Shown: positions 52,221-60,820 of the stretch, in pieces
Numbering within the stretch: position 1 is the first letter of the stretch
Layout of the letters: each line of letters starts with the position of its first letter
Assembly: GCF_030163755.1 (NCBI RefSeq)
Contig: NZ_JASJOE010000009.1
Span: 1 to 64,000, forward strand
DNA: 64,000 nucleotides
Direction: 5' to 3'
From: Roseicyclus amphidinii
GTDB taxonomy: Bacteria; Pseudomonadota; Alphaproteobacteria; Rhodobacterales; Rhodobacteraceae
Program-made: the position numbers and the translations under genes
The notes under the pieces: generated by a model
The model's database searches: none
What the model saw: the letters and a program-made list of their open reading frames with translations, nothing else
Told to the model about the DNA's origin: nothing

Positions 52221-53945
52221 TCACTCCGCGGCGATGCGCGCGAGTTCCTCGGCGCGCAGGTCTTTTCTGAGGATCTTGCCGACGTTGGATTTCGGCAGCT
52301 CGTCGCGGAACTCCACCCGCCGGGGGATCTTGTAGCCGGTCAGATGCGCCTTGGCGTAGGCGCGGACGGCGGCCTCGGTCAGGGCGGGGTCGGAGGTGAC
52401 GATGAAGGCCTTGACGGCCTCTCCGGTCGCCTCGTCGGGGACGCCGATCACGGCGGCCTCCAGAACGGCGGGGTGGGCGGCGAGCACGTCCTCGACCTCG
52501 TTGGGATAGACGTTGAAGCCCGAGACGACGACCATGTCCTTCTTGCGGTCGACGATGCGGACATAGCCGTCGGGGTCCATGGTGCCGATGTCACCGGTCA
52601 AGAACCAGTCGCCCTGCATGACCTTTTCGGTCTCGTCGGGCCGGTTCCAGTAACCTTTCATGATCTGCGGGCCGCGGGCCGCGATCTCGCCCGGCTCGCC
52701 CTGCGGCACCGGCTGGCCGTCCTCGCCGAGGCAGGCGATCTCGGTGCCCGGAACGGGGACGCCGATGGAGCCGGGCCGCGCCTTGCCCAGCGGCTCGAAG
52801 GTCAGCACGGGGGAGGTTTCGGTCAGGCCGTAGCCCTGGATCACGGGCGAGCCGGTGATGCGCTCCCATGTCTCGGCGACCGAGGATTGCAGCGCCATGC
52901 CGCCCGCGCTGGCGAATTTCAGGTGCCGCGGCGGCGTGTCGGTGAACCAGGTCTCGTTGGTGAGCCCGTTGAACAGCGTGTTCACCCCGCTCATCCAGGT
53001 GATGCGGTAATTCTCGAAGGCGCGCTTGAGGTTCGACAGCGGTCGCGGATTGGGGATCAGGATGTTGCGCGCGCCCAGCCACCAGAAGCCCAGCAGGTTC
53101 ACGTTGAAGGCGAAGATGTGATACATCGGCAGGGCGGTCAGCGCGACCTCGCGTCCCTTGTCGAGATCGCCGGTCAGAAGCTCCATCACCTGTTCCATGT
53201 TCACCAGCAGGTTCGCATGGGTCAGCATCGCGCCCTTGGAGACGCCGGTGGTTCCGCCGGTGTATTGCAGAACGGCGATGTCATCGGGGCCGACGGACTG
53301 GTGATAGGCGTCGACCTCGACACGGGTCTTCGCCGCAAGCCCGCGGCCCGCGGCGATGGCCTCGGGCAGGCGGATATGGGCGGTCCCGATGGGTTTCACC
53401 GAGCGGTCCCAGTGCTTCTGCACCAGCCCCACGATGCCCCGCGGCAGAACCGGCAGGAACTCGGCCACGCGGGTGACGATCACGTTGGGGATCGGGTGAC
53501 CGGCGGTCGCCGCGGGGATCTTGTCGGCGAACATGTCCATGATGATCAGCGCCCGGGGCGTGGCATCCTCGAACTGCCGGGCCATCTCCTCGGCGGTGTA
53601 GAGCGGGTTGACGTTGACCAGCACGCAGCCCGCCTTGAGCACGCCGAAGGCGGCGACGGGAAAGCTCAGGCAATTGGGCATCTGCACCGCCACGCGGTCG
53701 CCCGGCTGCAGCCCGGCCACCTCGCGCAGGTAGACCGCCAGCGCATCCGACATCTCGTCGACCTGCGCGAAGCTCAGCGTGCCGTTCATGCCGTTGGGCA
53801 GGCAACAGGTGAAGGCCGGCGCGGTGCCATAGGTCTCGGCCACGGCGCCGATCATGCCCGCGAGGTTGCGATAGGCCGGCTGTACGATATCCACCCGCGC
53901 ACCGGCCCGGTAAAAGGCCGTCCACGGCCGCCCCGGATGCTCCAT
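52221..53945 (-). CDS. fadD: Long-chain fatty acid-CoA ligase (FadD type)
   Basis: Start ATG 53945 (MEHPGRPWTAFYRAGARVDI) is preceded by a GGGGGAGG run. The 574-aa protein has the adenylate-forming motifs LQYTGGTTGVSKGAMLTHAN, GYGLTETSPV, FLTGDIGTMDPDGYVRIVDR (DR hinge) and KSNVGKILRKDLR with the C-terminal catalytic Lys. The length and motifs fit long-chain FadD, which activates fatty acids for beta-oxidation or phospholipid synthesis at the inner membrane. It probably shares a transcript with the BASS symporter. The upstream spacer 53946-54166 separates it from the divergent allantoinase gene. Confidence 0.93.
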   Translation of the reverse strand: MEHPGRPWTAFYRAGARVDIVQPAYRNLAGMIGAVAETYGTAPAFTCCLPNGMNGTLSFAQVDEMSDALAVYLREVAGLQPGDRVAVQMPNCLSFPVAAFGVLKAGCVLVNVNPLYTAEEMARQFEDATPRALIIMDMFADKIPAATAGHPIPNVIVTRVAEFLPVLPRGIVGLVQKHWDRSVKPIGTAHIRLPEAIAAGRGLAAKTRVEVDAYHQSVGPDDIAVLQYTGGTTGVSKGAMLTHANLLVNMEQVMELLTGDLDKGREVALTALPMYHIFAFNVNLLGFWWLGARNILIPNPRPLSNLKRAFENYRITWMSGVNTLFNGLTNETWFTDTPPRHLKFASAGGMALQSSVAETWERITGSPVIQGYGLTETSPVLTFEPLGKARPGSIGVPVPGTEIACLGEDGQPVPQGEPGEIAARGPQIMKGYWNRPDETEKVMQGDWFLTGDIGTMDPDGYVRIVDRKKDMVVVSGFNVYPNEVEDVLAAHPAVLEAAVIGVPDEATGEAVKAFIVTSDPALTEAAVRAYAKAHLTGYKIPRRVEFRDELPKSNVGKILRKDLRAEELARIAAE

Positions 53946-54166
53946 GAGCCTCCCCCTCATGTCCCTCCAACTGGCTGGAGACGCTAACGCAGTTGCCGGG
54001 CCGGTGGAACGGAAATCGGAGGGAACGTCACGTCATTCCGCGCGCGCCGCTCTTGACGCGCGCCCCGACCCACCTCGACCCACCCCGGCACATCGCGCAG
54101 CAAGCCCCTTGCAACCCCCGCCCCGCTTGGCCAAGCCTGACCGAGACACATCCGGAGACCCGAGCG

Positions 54167-55576
54167 ATGCAGAGATACCCCCGCGACCTGACCGGCTACG
54201 GCCCGACCCCTCCCGATCCGCAATGGCCGGGGGGCGCGAAGATCGCCGTCCAGATCGTGATGAATTACGAGGAGGGGGGTGAGAACAACATCCTGCACGG
54301 CGATGCCGCCTCGGAGGGGTTCCTGTCCGAGATCACCGGCGCGCAGCCCTGGCCGGGGATGCGGCACTGGAACATGGAATCGATCTACGAATACGGCGCG
54401 CGCGCCGGGTTCTGGCGGCTGCACCGGATGCTGGGGCATCTGCCGCTCACGGTCTACGGCGTGACCAGCGCGCTGGCGCGGGCCCCCGAACAGGTTGCCG
54501 CGATGCAGGCGGCAGGGTGGGAGATCGCCTCCCACGGGCTGAAATGGATCGAGCACAAGGACATGGACGAGGCGACCGAGCGCGCCCTGGTGCAGGAGGC
54601 CATCGCGCTGCACACGCAGGTCACCGGCGCGCCCCCGCGCGGCTGGTACACCGGGCGCAGTTCGATGAATTCCGTGCCGCTGGCCGCCGAGACGGGGCTC
54701 TTCGCCTATATCGCCGATGATTACGCCGACGACCTGCCCTATTGGCGGCGCTTCGGGGACCGCGACCAGCTGATGATCCCCTACACGCTCGACATCAACG
54801 ACATGCGCTTCGCCATCCAGGCGGGCTTCACCGAGGGGGCGCAGTTCGAACAGTATATCCGCGACAGTTTCGACTGCCTCTACGCCGAGGGTCTGGCGGG
54901 ACGGCCCGCGATGATGTCCATCGGGCTGCATTGCCGGCTGGCGGGGCGGCCAGGCCGGGCGCAGGCGCTGAAGCGCGCGGTCGATTACATGGCCGGGCAT
55001 GAGGGGGTGTGGTTCGCCACCCGCCTCCAGATCGCGGAACATTGGGCCGCGACCCATCCGCCGGTGGCGCGCGCGCGCCCCTCCGAGATGGACCGCGCGC
55101 GCTTCGTCGCCGAGTTCGGCGGGATCTTCGAGCACTCCCCCTGGATCGCCGAACGCGCCCATGCGCTGGAGCTGGGGCCGACCCATGACACGGCCACGGG
55201 TGTCCATTCCGCGCTCGCCCGCGTCTTCCGCAGCGCGTCCGAGGCCGAGCGGCTGGGCGTGCTGACCGCCCATCCCGACCTTGCGGGCAAACTGGCGGCG
55301 GCCAAGCGCCTGACGCCGGACAGCACCGCCGAACAGGCCAGCGCCGGTCTGGACGCGCTGACGGACGCGGAACGCGACGCTTTCAGTCGGCTGAACGCAG
55401 CCTACACGGAAAAATTCGGCTTCCCCTTCATCATCGCGGTGCGCGACCATGACAAGGCGGGGATCCTCGCGGCCTTCGAGCGCCGCCTCGGACAGGACCG
55501 CGACACGGAATTCGCCGAGGCCTGCCGACAGGTCGAGCGCATCGCCGAGCTGCGCCTGACGGAGAAGCTGGGATGA
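54167..55576 (+). CDS. Bifunctional allantoinase / OHCU decarboxylase
   Basis: I start at ATG 54167 (MQRYPRDLTGYGPTPPDPQW), with CGGAGA about ten bases upstream; the open frame before it is spurious. Residues 1-300 are a PuuE-type, cofactor-independent allantoinase of the polysaccharide-deacetylase fold (VQIVMNYEEGGENNILHGDA, IASHGLKWIEHKDM, GWYTGRSSMNS). Residues about 310-465 are OHCU decarboxylase (FVAEFGGIFEHSPWIAERAH, LGVLTAHPDLAGKLA, KFGFPFIIAVRDHDK). The protein thus covers two steps from 5-hydroxyisourate products to allantoate. The fused form is typical of Rhodobacterales and relatives. Its stop overlaps the allA start. Confidence 0.95.
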   Translation: MQRYPRDLTGYGPTPPDPQWPGGAKIAVQIVMNYEEGGENNILHGDAASEGFLSEITGAQPWPGMRHWNMESIYEYGARAGFWRLHRMLGHLPLTVYGVTSALARAPEQVAAMQAAGWEIASHGLKWIEHKDMDEATERALVQEAIALHTQVTGAPPRGWYTGRSSMNSVPLAAETGLFAYIADDYADDLPYWRRFGDRDQLMIPYTLDINDMRFAIQAGFTEGAQFEQYIRDSFDCLYAEGLAGRPAMMSIGLHCRLAGRPGRAQALKRAVDYMAGHEGVWFATRLQIAEHWAATHPPVARARPSEMDRARFVAEFGGIFEHSPWIAERAHALELGPTHDTATGVHSALARVFRSASEAERLGVLTAHPDLAGKLAAAKRLTPDSTAEQASAGLDALTDAERDAFSRLNAAYTEKFGFPFIIAVRDHDKAGILAAFERRLGQDRDTEFAEACRQVERIAELRLTEKLG

Positions 55577-56061
55577 GCCGCGAGATCCTGATCGAGCCCC
55601 TGACGGCGGCGGCCTTCGCCCCTTTCGGCGAGCTGCTGGAGACCGAGGGCGCGCCGGACAAGCTGATCAACCAGGGGCTTTGCGGGCGCTGGCACGACCG
55701 CGCGCGGCTGGAGTTCGGCGACGGGCGGGCGGGGATCAGCCTCTTCCGCTCGGAAACCCGCGCGCTGCCCTATGCGCTGGAGATGGTGGAGCGCCACCCG
55801 CTCGGCTCACAGGCCTTCCTGCCGATGTCATACGACCCGTTCCTCGTCATCGTCGCGCCCGACGAGGATGGCACGCCGGGCAGGCCGCGCGCCTTTCGCA
55901 GCACGGCGGGGCAGGGGATAAACATCGCGCGCAACACCTGGCACGGGGTGCTGACGCCGCTGCATGCGCCGGGGCTTTTCGCCGTGGTGGACCGGATCGG
56001 CGAGGGCGCGAACCTCGAGGAACACTGGTTCGACACCCCCTGGACGGTGCGCGACGCCTGA
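55573..56061 (+). CDS. allA: Ureidoglycolate lyase AllA
   Basis: A 162-aa protein with a start overlapping the preceding stop by 4 bases. It carries the family features FAPFGELLETEGAPDKLINQ, ERHPLGSQAFLPM and NIARNTWHGVLTPL (substrate/metal pocket), ending DTPWTV. AllA cleaves ureidoglycolate into glyoxylate and urea, the last step of allantoin breakdown. No allantoate amidohydrolase or hydroxyisourate hydrolase gene lies beside it, so those steps must be encoded elsewhere. The released glyoxylate is the substrate of the bhc operon that faces this gene. Confidence 0.95.
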   Translation: MSREILIEPLTAAAFAPFGELLETEGAPDKLINQGLCGRWHDRARLEFGDGRAGISLFRSETRALPYALEMVERHPLGSQAFLPMSYDPFLVIVAPDEDGTPGRPRAFRSTAGQGINIARNTWHGVLTPLHAPGLFAVVDRIGEGANLEEHWFDTPWTVRDA

Positions 56062-56153
56062 GGGTCCGCGCACGACCGTCCCCTTCATCTTTCCCCAAAT
56101 ACGCATCCGCAGCCAGCCACCCCGCGCCAGCCCTTGCCCGGAAAGGCACCCCC

Positions 56154-56209
56154 GCACCCGCGTCAGCGGGTGCCGGGCCCAAGCTGTGAGACCCATGGCG
56201 CAGCCATGG
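56154..56209. terminator. Two hairpins between convergent allA and bhcD
   Basis: GCACCCGC (56154-56161) / GCGGGTGC (56166-56173) forms an 8-bp stem with a GTCA loop. CCATGGC (56193-56199) / GCCATGG (56203-56209) forms a second. Neither has a T run, so Rho-independent action is uncertain. Their place between converging operons suggests a two-way transcription end. Confidence 0.5.
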
Positions 56210-56239
56210 TCGAACACGCGGGAGCGCGCCGGCTCGAGA

Positions 56240-57229
56240 TCAGAGCGGAACGAGGGTCGCCGTGCCGTCCGCGACCGCCGTCTCGACGATGGAGGCCGCG
56301 ACGGCCAGGTCCTGCAATCCCACGCCGGTGCCGTCGAAGAGCGTGATCTCCTCCGCGCTGGTCCGGCCCGGATGGGTGCCGTTGATGACCGCGCCCACCG
56401 GCGTCACGTCGCCCTCGGCGATCAGCCCCTCGGCCACCGCATGCTGCGCTTCGCCGATGGAGACGGACTGTGCCGCCTCGTCGGTGAAGACGGTGGCGCG
56501 CGCCAGCAGCGCCGCCTCGACCTCCTGCTTGCCCTTGGTGTCGGTGCCCATGCAGGCCAGATGCGTGCCGGGCGACACGTGATCGGCCATCAGCGTCGGC
56601 GCGAAAGACGAGGTGATCGTGATGATCACATCGGCCTCGCGCAGGCCGGGCAGTTCCACCGCCTCGAAGGGGAGACCCGCCTCGTCGGCGACCTTCTGCA
56701 GGTTCGGCAGCATCTCGGGATGCAGGTTCCAGCCGATCACCTTCTCGAAATCGCGCTGCTCCAGCGCCGCGCGCATCTGGAAGGTCGCCTGGTGGCCCGC
56801 GCCGACCATGCCCAGCACCTTGGCATCTTCCCGTGCCAAATGCCGGATCGACACCGAAGAGGCCGCCGCCGTGCGCAGCGCGGTCAGGTAGTTGCCGCCG
56901 ACCAGCGCCTTCACCCGGCCCGTTTCCGGGTCGAAGAGGAAGACCGTCGACTGGTGGTTGATCAGCCCCCGCCGCTCGAGGTTATGGGGCCAGTAGCCCC
57001 CGGCCTTCAGCCCGAGGATGCCCGGCGCCACGCCGCCCTTGAAGCCGTAGAGCGCATCCTCGGTCGGCATCGCCTCGCGCACCACGGGGAAATTCGCGGC
57101 CTCGCCCGAGGCCATGGCGGCGAAGACCTTTTCCACCGCCTCGAAACTGGCTTGCCGGGTCAGGAGGCCGGGGATCATGCCCTCGGGCACGATCACCAGC
57201 TCGTGTCGGCTCATCTGTCCGCCGTCCAT
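56240..57229 (-). CDS. bhcD: Iminosuccinate reductase BhcD
   Basis: A 329-aa protein of the ornithine cyclodeaminase/mu-crystallin family, started at ATG 57229 with a TGATG overlap to bhcC; ATG 57214 (MSRHELVIVPEG) is a possible shorter start. It has the Rossmann motif LGMVGAGHQATFQMRAALEQ and family blocks GNYLTALRTAAASSVSIRHL and GADVxx-like VINGTHPGRTSAEEITLFDG. Its place after bhcABC identifies it as the reductase that turns iminosuccinate into L-aspartate in the beta-hydroxyaspartate cycle. Without this context the family would allow other imine reductions. Confidence 0.93.
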   Translation of the reverse strand: MDGGQMSRHELVIVPEGMIPGLLTRQASFEAVEKVFAAMASGEAANFPVVREAMPTEDALYGFKGGVAPGILGLKAGGYWPHNLERRGLINHQSTVFLFDPETGRVKALVGGNYLTALRTAAASSVSIRHLAREDAKVLGMVGAGHQATFQMRAALEQRDFEKVIGWNLHPEMLPNLQKVADEAGLPFEAVELPGLREADVIITITSSFAPTLMADHVSPGTHLACMGTDTKGKQEVEAALLARATVFTDEAAQSVSIGEAQHAVAEGLIAEGDVTPVGAVINGTHPGRTSAEEITLFDGTGVGLQDLAVAASIVETAVADGTATLVPL

Positions 57230-58392
57230 CAGTAGGCCTTGCCGCGGGCCGAGACGGGCCAGACCACCTCGACCTTGCCGCCGCGGACGCCGACATACCA
57301 GTCGTGGACGTTGCAGGTCGGGTCGCAATGGCCGGGGACAAGGCGCAGCTTGTCGTTGACCTTCAGGACGCCCTCGGGGTCGGCGACGACGCCATGCTCG
57401 TCCGAGCACTTGACGTATTGCACGTCGTCGCGCCCGAAGATCACCGGCAGGCCCGAGTCGACCGACTGCGCCTTGAGGCCCGCATCGACGATGGCCTTGT
57501 CGGCCTTGGCGTGGCTCATGACCGAGGTCAGGATGAACAGCGCGTTCTCCCATTCGCCGCGGTCGATGCGGTTGCCGTTCTGGTCGAGGATGCGGCCGTA
57601 ATCGGCATCCATGAAGGCGTAGGAGCCGCACTGAAGCTCGTTGTAGACGCCGGAATTGCTCTCGAAATAATAGGAGCCGGTGCCGCCGCCGCCGACGATG
57701 TCACACTCGATGCCCTCGGATTTCAGCGTGTCCACGGCGTCCTTCACCATGGCCACGGCCACGGCGATCTTGGCCTTGCGCTCGTCATAGCTGTCAAGGT
57801 GCTGCATCGCGCCCTGGTAGGCCTGCAGCCCGGCGAACTTGAGGCCGGGGGCCGCGTCGATGGCCTTGGCCAGCTCCACCACGGCGGGCGTGCTGGTCAC
57901 GCCGCAGCGCCCCGCGCCGCAGTCGATTTCCACGAGGCATTCGATGGTCGTGCCGTGCTTCACCGCCGCAGCCGACAGGTCGGCCACGTTGTCGAGCATG
58001 TCCACGCAGCAGATCGTGCGCGCGCCCAGCTTGGGCATGCGGGCCAGACGGTCGATCTTGGCGGGGTCGCGGACCTGGTTCGACACCAGCACGTCCTTGA
58101 TGCCGCCGCGGGCGAAGACCTCGGCCTCGGAGACCTTCTGGCAGCAGACGCCGCAGGCACCGCCGAGTTCCACCTGGAGCTTCGCCACGTCGACCGACTT
58201 GTGCATCTTGCCATGCACCCGGTGCCGCATGCCATGGGCGGCGGCGTAGTCGCCCATCTTCTTGATGTTGCGCTCGAGCGCGTCGAGGTCGAGGACGAGG
58301 CAGGGGGTCTGGATCTCGCTCTCGTCCATGCCGGGCAGGGCGGGGATGTCGTAGCCGACTTCCAGGGTGTCGATGTCGATGACGTCTTTCAT
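57229..58392 (-). CDS. bhcC: beta-Hydroxyaspartate aldolase BhcC
   Basis: A 387-aa PLP enzyme of the alanine racemase N-terminal/D-threonine aldolase type. The PLP Lys lies in RHRVHGKMHKSVDVAKLQ. C-terminal LVPGHCDPTCNVHDWYVGVR carries the His/Cys metal-ligand region of D-threonine aldolases. In the beta-hydroxyaspartate cycle it condenses glycine and glyoxylate to (2R,3S)-beta-hydroxyaspartate. The order bhcA-B-C-D with a divergent IclR gene matches the Paracoccus operon, which makes this assignment strong. A nested inverted repeat separates it from bhcB. Confidence 0.95.
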   Translation of the reverse strand: MKDVIDIDTLEVGYDIPALPGMDESEIQTPCLVLDLDALERNIKKMGDYAAAHGMRHRVHGKMHKSVDVAKLQVELGGACGVCCQKVSEAEVFARGGIKDVLVSNQVRDPAKIDRLARMPKLGARTICCVDMLDNVADLSAAAVKHGTTIECLVEIDCGAGRCGVTSTPAVVELAKAIDAAPGLKFAGLQAYQGAMQHLDSYDERKAKIAVAVAMVKDAVDTLKSEGIECDIVGGGGTGSYYFESNSGVYNELQCGSYAFMDADYGRILDQNGNRIDRGEWENALFILTSVMSHAKADKAIVDAGLKAQSVDSGLPVIFGRDDVQYVKCSDEHGVVADPEGVLKVNDKLRLVPGHCDPTCNVHDWYVGVRGGKVEVVWPVSARGKAY

Positions 58393-58414
58393 GGGGCTCT
58401 CCGGTTGTTCTGGT

Positions 58415-58472
58415 GCCGGGCTGAAGCCCGGCCTACGGGCGACTTGAGATGTAGGCCGGGCTTCAGCCCGGC
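58415..58472. repeat. Nested inverted repeat inside the bhc operon
   Basis: A 22-nt arm (58415-58436) is repeated as its exact reverse complement (58451-58472) across a 14-base spacer. Each arm contains a near-perfect palindrome GCCGGGCT/AGCCCGGC. The structure can fold as one long hairpin or as two smaller ones. It occupies most of the 87-base gap between bhcB and bhcC. GTAGGCCGGGCTTCAGC-type repeats are known as dispersed elements in many bacterial genomes. Confidence 0.8.
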
Positions 58473-58479
58473 TTGGGCC

Positions 58480-59445
58480 TTACATCCAGGGCAGCTTGTC
58501 GAGGTCGACGTTGCCGCCGGTGATGATCACGCCGACGCGGCGACCCCGGAAGATGTCGGGGTTCTTGATGATGGTCGCCAGCGGCACGGCGCAGCTGGGC
58601 TCCATCACGATCTTCATGCGCTGCCACGTGAGTTTCATCGCGTCGATGATCTCCTGCTCCGACGCCGTCAGGATGTCGGTGACGTGCTGCGACACGAAAT
58701 GCCAGGTGTTCTCCTTCAGCGGCACCTTGAGCCCGTCGGCGATGGTATTCGGCGCATCGTCGGCGATGATATGGCCCGCCTTGAAGGAGCGGTAGGCGTC
58801 GTCGGCCTGTTCCGGCTCGGCGGCGTAGATCTCGACATGGGGCGCGATGTTCGACAGCGTCAGGCAACAGCCCGAGACCATGCCGCCGCCGCCGATGGGG
58901 GCGATGACCTGCTCCAGCCCTTCGACCTGCTCCATCAGCTCGCGCGAACAAGTTGCTTGCCCCGCGATCACGCGGGGGTCGTTGTAAGGGTGGACGAAAT
59001 CCGCGCCGGTGCGCGCGTGGACATCGGCGAAGACGGCCTCGCGCGAGGTCGTCGAGGGTTCGCATTCGGTGATCGTGCCGCCGTAGCCGCGCACGGCGGC
59101 CTTCTTGGCCTCAGGGGCGGTGCGGGGCATGACGACGTGGCAGGGTATGCCACGGCGGCCCGCCGCGTAGGAGAGCGAGAGCGCGTGGTTGCCCGAGGAG
59201 TGCGTCGCCACGCCCTTGGCGGCCTGTTCATCGCTGAGGCCGAAGACGGCGTTGGACGCGCCGCGGACCTTGAAGGCGCCGGCCTTCTGGAAGTTCTCGC
59301 ATTTGAAGAACAGCTCGGCGCCGGTCAGCTCGTTCATGAACTGCGAAGTCAGAACGGGCGTGCGGTGGATGTAGGGCCTGATCCGCTCATGCGCGGCGAT
59401 CACGTCGTCGAAATCGGGGATACGGGTGGTGATGGCGTCCTTCAT
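58480..59445 (-). CDS. bhcB: beta-Hydroxyaspartate dehydratase BhcB
   Basis: A 321-aa fold-type II PLP protein of the serine/threonine dehydratase family. PLP Lys is in FQKAGAFKVRGASNAVFGL, the substrate loop in THSSGNHALSLSYAAGRRG and the phosphate cup in VIAPIGGGGMVSG. The C-terminus VIITGGNVDLDKL is typical. In the cycle it removes water from beta-hydroxyaspartate to give iminosuccinate. On its own the sequence could be read as a threonine or serine dehydratase; the operon context decides it. It follows bhcA by 12 bases. Confidence 0.94.
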   Translation of the reverse strand: MKDAITTRIPDFDDVIAAHERIRPYIHRTPVLTSQFMNELTGAELFFKCENFQKAGAFKVRGASNAVFGLSDEQAAKGVATHSSGNHALSLSYAAGRRGIPCHVVMPRTAPEAKKAAVRGYGGTITECEPSTTSREAVFADVHARTGADFVHPYNDPRVIAGQATCSRELMEQVEGLEQVIAPIGGGGMVSGCCLTLSNIAPHVEIYAAEPEQADDAYRSFKAGHIIADDAPNTIADGLKVPLKENTWHFVSQHVTDILTASEQEIIDAMKLTWQRMKIVMEPSCAVPLATIIKNPDIFRGRRVGVIITGGNVDLDKLPWM

Positions 59446-59457
59446 CGTCGCTTTCCC

Positions 59458-60648
59458 TTATTCGGCGGCCAGCGCGACCGGGGTCGCGGTGCTGCGGTAA
59501 ACCTCTTGCGCGGCGGCGACGCCGGAGCCGAGGGTGATGTCGAGGCCGAGATCGGCCATGACCATCTCGGCGGTTGCGATGCCCGAGAGGGCCAGAACGT
59601 CGGTCAGCATGCCGAGGTGGCCTATGCGGAAGACCTTGCCCGCGACCTGTCCCAGGCCCGCGCCGAAGGCGACGCCGTAGCGGGTGCTGGCGTGGCTGAC
59701 GATCCGGGCCGCGTCGAAGCCCTCGGGCGTGCGGATCGCGCTGACGGTGTCGGAGTAGAGCTCGGGGCGGACGGCACAGAGCTGAAGGCCCCAGGCATGG
59801 ACCGCGGCGCGCACGCCGGTGGCGATGCGGGTGTGGCGGGCGAAGACGTTCTCGAGCCCCTCGTCAAGCAGCATCGCCGCGCCTTCCTTCAGCCCGTTCA
59901 GCAGGCCCACGGCAGGCGTGTAGGGATAGGCGTTGGCGGCGTAGCCCGCGGCCATGTCGCGGATGTCGAAATAAGTGCGCGGCAGGCCCGCGGTTTCCGC
60001 GGCGCGCATGGCCTGTTTCGAGAAGACCGCGATGCCGAGGCCCGCGGGCAGCATGAAGCCCTTTTGGCTGCCGGTGACGGCGACGTCGACCTTCCAGCCG
60101 TCGAATTCGAAGGGCATGGAGCCGATGGAGCTGACCCCGTCGACGAAGAGAAGCGCGGGGTGTTTCGCGGCATCCATCGCGCGGCGGACGGCGGGGATGT
60201 CGGAGCGCACGCCGGTGGCGGTCTCGTTATGGGTGGCGAGGACGGCCTTGATCCGGTGGCCGGTGTCGGCGGTCAGGATTTCCTCGAAGCGGTCGGCGGG
60301 GATGCCTTCGCCCCATGGCGTTTCCACGATCTCGACGGTCAGGCCGTGGCGCTGGCACATGTCGATCCATTTGTGGGAGAACATGCCGTTGCGCGCGGCC
60401 AGAACCGTGTCGCCGGGGTTCAGCGTGTTGGTGATCGCCGTTTCCCAGCCGCCGGTTCCGGTCGAGGGGAAGACGAAGACGCTGGCATCCGCCGATTTCA
60501 CCACGCGGCGCACGCCGTTCAGGGCGGGGTGCAGGATGTCCTTGAACAGGCTCGAGCGGTGGTCGAGCGTGGGCATGTCACAGGCGCGCCGAAGGCTCTC
60601 GGGCATGTTCGTGGGGCCTGGAATGAAAACCGGGTTCTGGAAGCTCAT
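59458..60648 (-). CDS. bhcA: L-aspartate-glyoxylate aminotransferase BhcA
   Basis: Start ATG 60648 (MSFQNPVFIPGPTNMPESLR). The 396-aa class V aminotransferase has FPSTGTGGWETAITNTLNPG, the substrate stretch HNETATGVRSDI, LLFVDGVSSIGSMPFEFD and the PLP Lys in AVTGSQKGFMLPAGLG. In the cycle it moves the amino group of aspartate to glyoxylate, giving oxaloacetate and glycine. The sequence resembles serine-glyoxylate aminotransferase, a usual misannotation. It is the first gene of the operon; its promoter and operator lie in 60649-60820. Confidence 0.95.
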   Translation of the reverse strand: MSFQNPVFIPGPTNMPESLRRACDMPTLDHRSSLFKDILHPALNGVRRVVKSADASVFVFPSTGTGGWETAITNTLNPGDTVLAARNGMFSHKWIDMCQRHGLTVEIVETPWGEGIPADRFEEILTADTGHRIKAVLATHNETATGVRSDIPAVRRAMDAAKHPALLFVDGVSSIGSMPFEFDGWKVDVAVTGSQKGFMLPAGLGIAVFSKQAMRAAETAGLPRTYFDIRDMAAGYAANAYPYTPAVGLLNGLKEGAAMLLDEGLENVFARHTRIATGVRAAVHAWGLQLCAVRPELYSDTVSAIRTPEGFDAARIVSHASTRYGVAFGAGLGQVAGKVFRIGHLGMLTDVLALSGIATAEMVMADLGLDITLGSGVAAAQEVYRSTATPVALAAE

Positions 60649-60711
60649 GGGGTGCCGTCTCCTCATCTCTGGGGACAAGGTAGAGTGCGGCACCCGTGCG
60701 CACAATTTTTT

Positions 60712-60800
60712 TGAAAAGGTTTTTCAGAACTGATAGTGTGAAGTGTGGTCGTTGAATATCAATGACTTGATATTTTTCGCATGGTGAAAGCGTTTTTCAC
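60712..60800. promoter_or_regulatory. bhcA-bhcR divergent control region with three symmetric sites
   Basis: The spacer is AT-rich and has three inverted repeats. TGAAAA (60712-60717) pairs with TTTTCA (60721-60726). AATATCAA (60755-60762) pairs exactly with TTGATATT (60767-60774) around TGAC. GTGAAA (60784-60789) pairs with TTTCAC (60795-60800). The outer two share the form TGAAA...TTTCA and are candidate BhcR operators. On the minus strand TTGATA (60762-60757) and CACTAT (60738-60733), 18 bases apart, form a plausible sigma-70 promoter for bhcA, with the first palindrome near the start point. Confidence 0.6.
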
Positions 60801-60820
60801 TGCACTGCAGCGAGGCTTCG

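Noticed and set aside
51456-53987. A plus-strand open frame of 843 codons
   Set aside because: Antisense to the BASS symporter and FadD genes, which have clear motifs. Composition is that of a codon-bias artefact.
57304-60714. A plus-strand open frame of 1136 codons
   Set aside because: It lies exactly antisense to bhcD, bhcC, bhcB and bhcA, has the His/Gly/Ala/Val/Asp-rich composition of a GC-rich shadow frame, and shows no domain.
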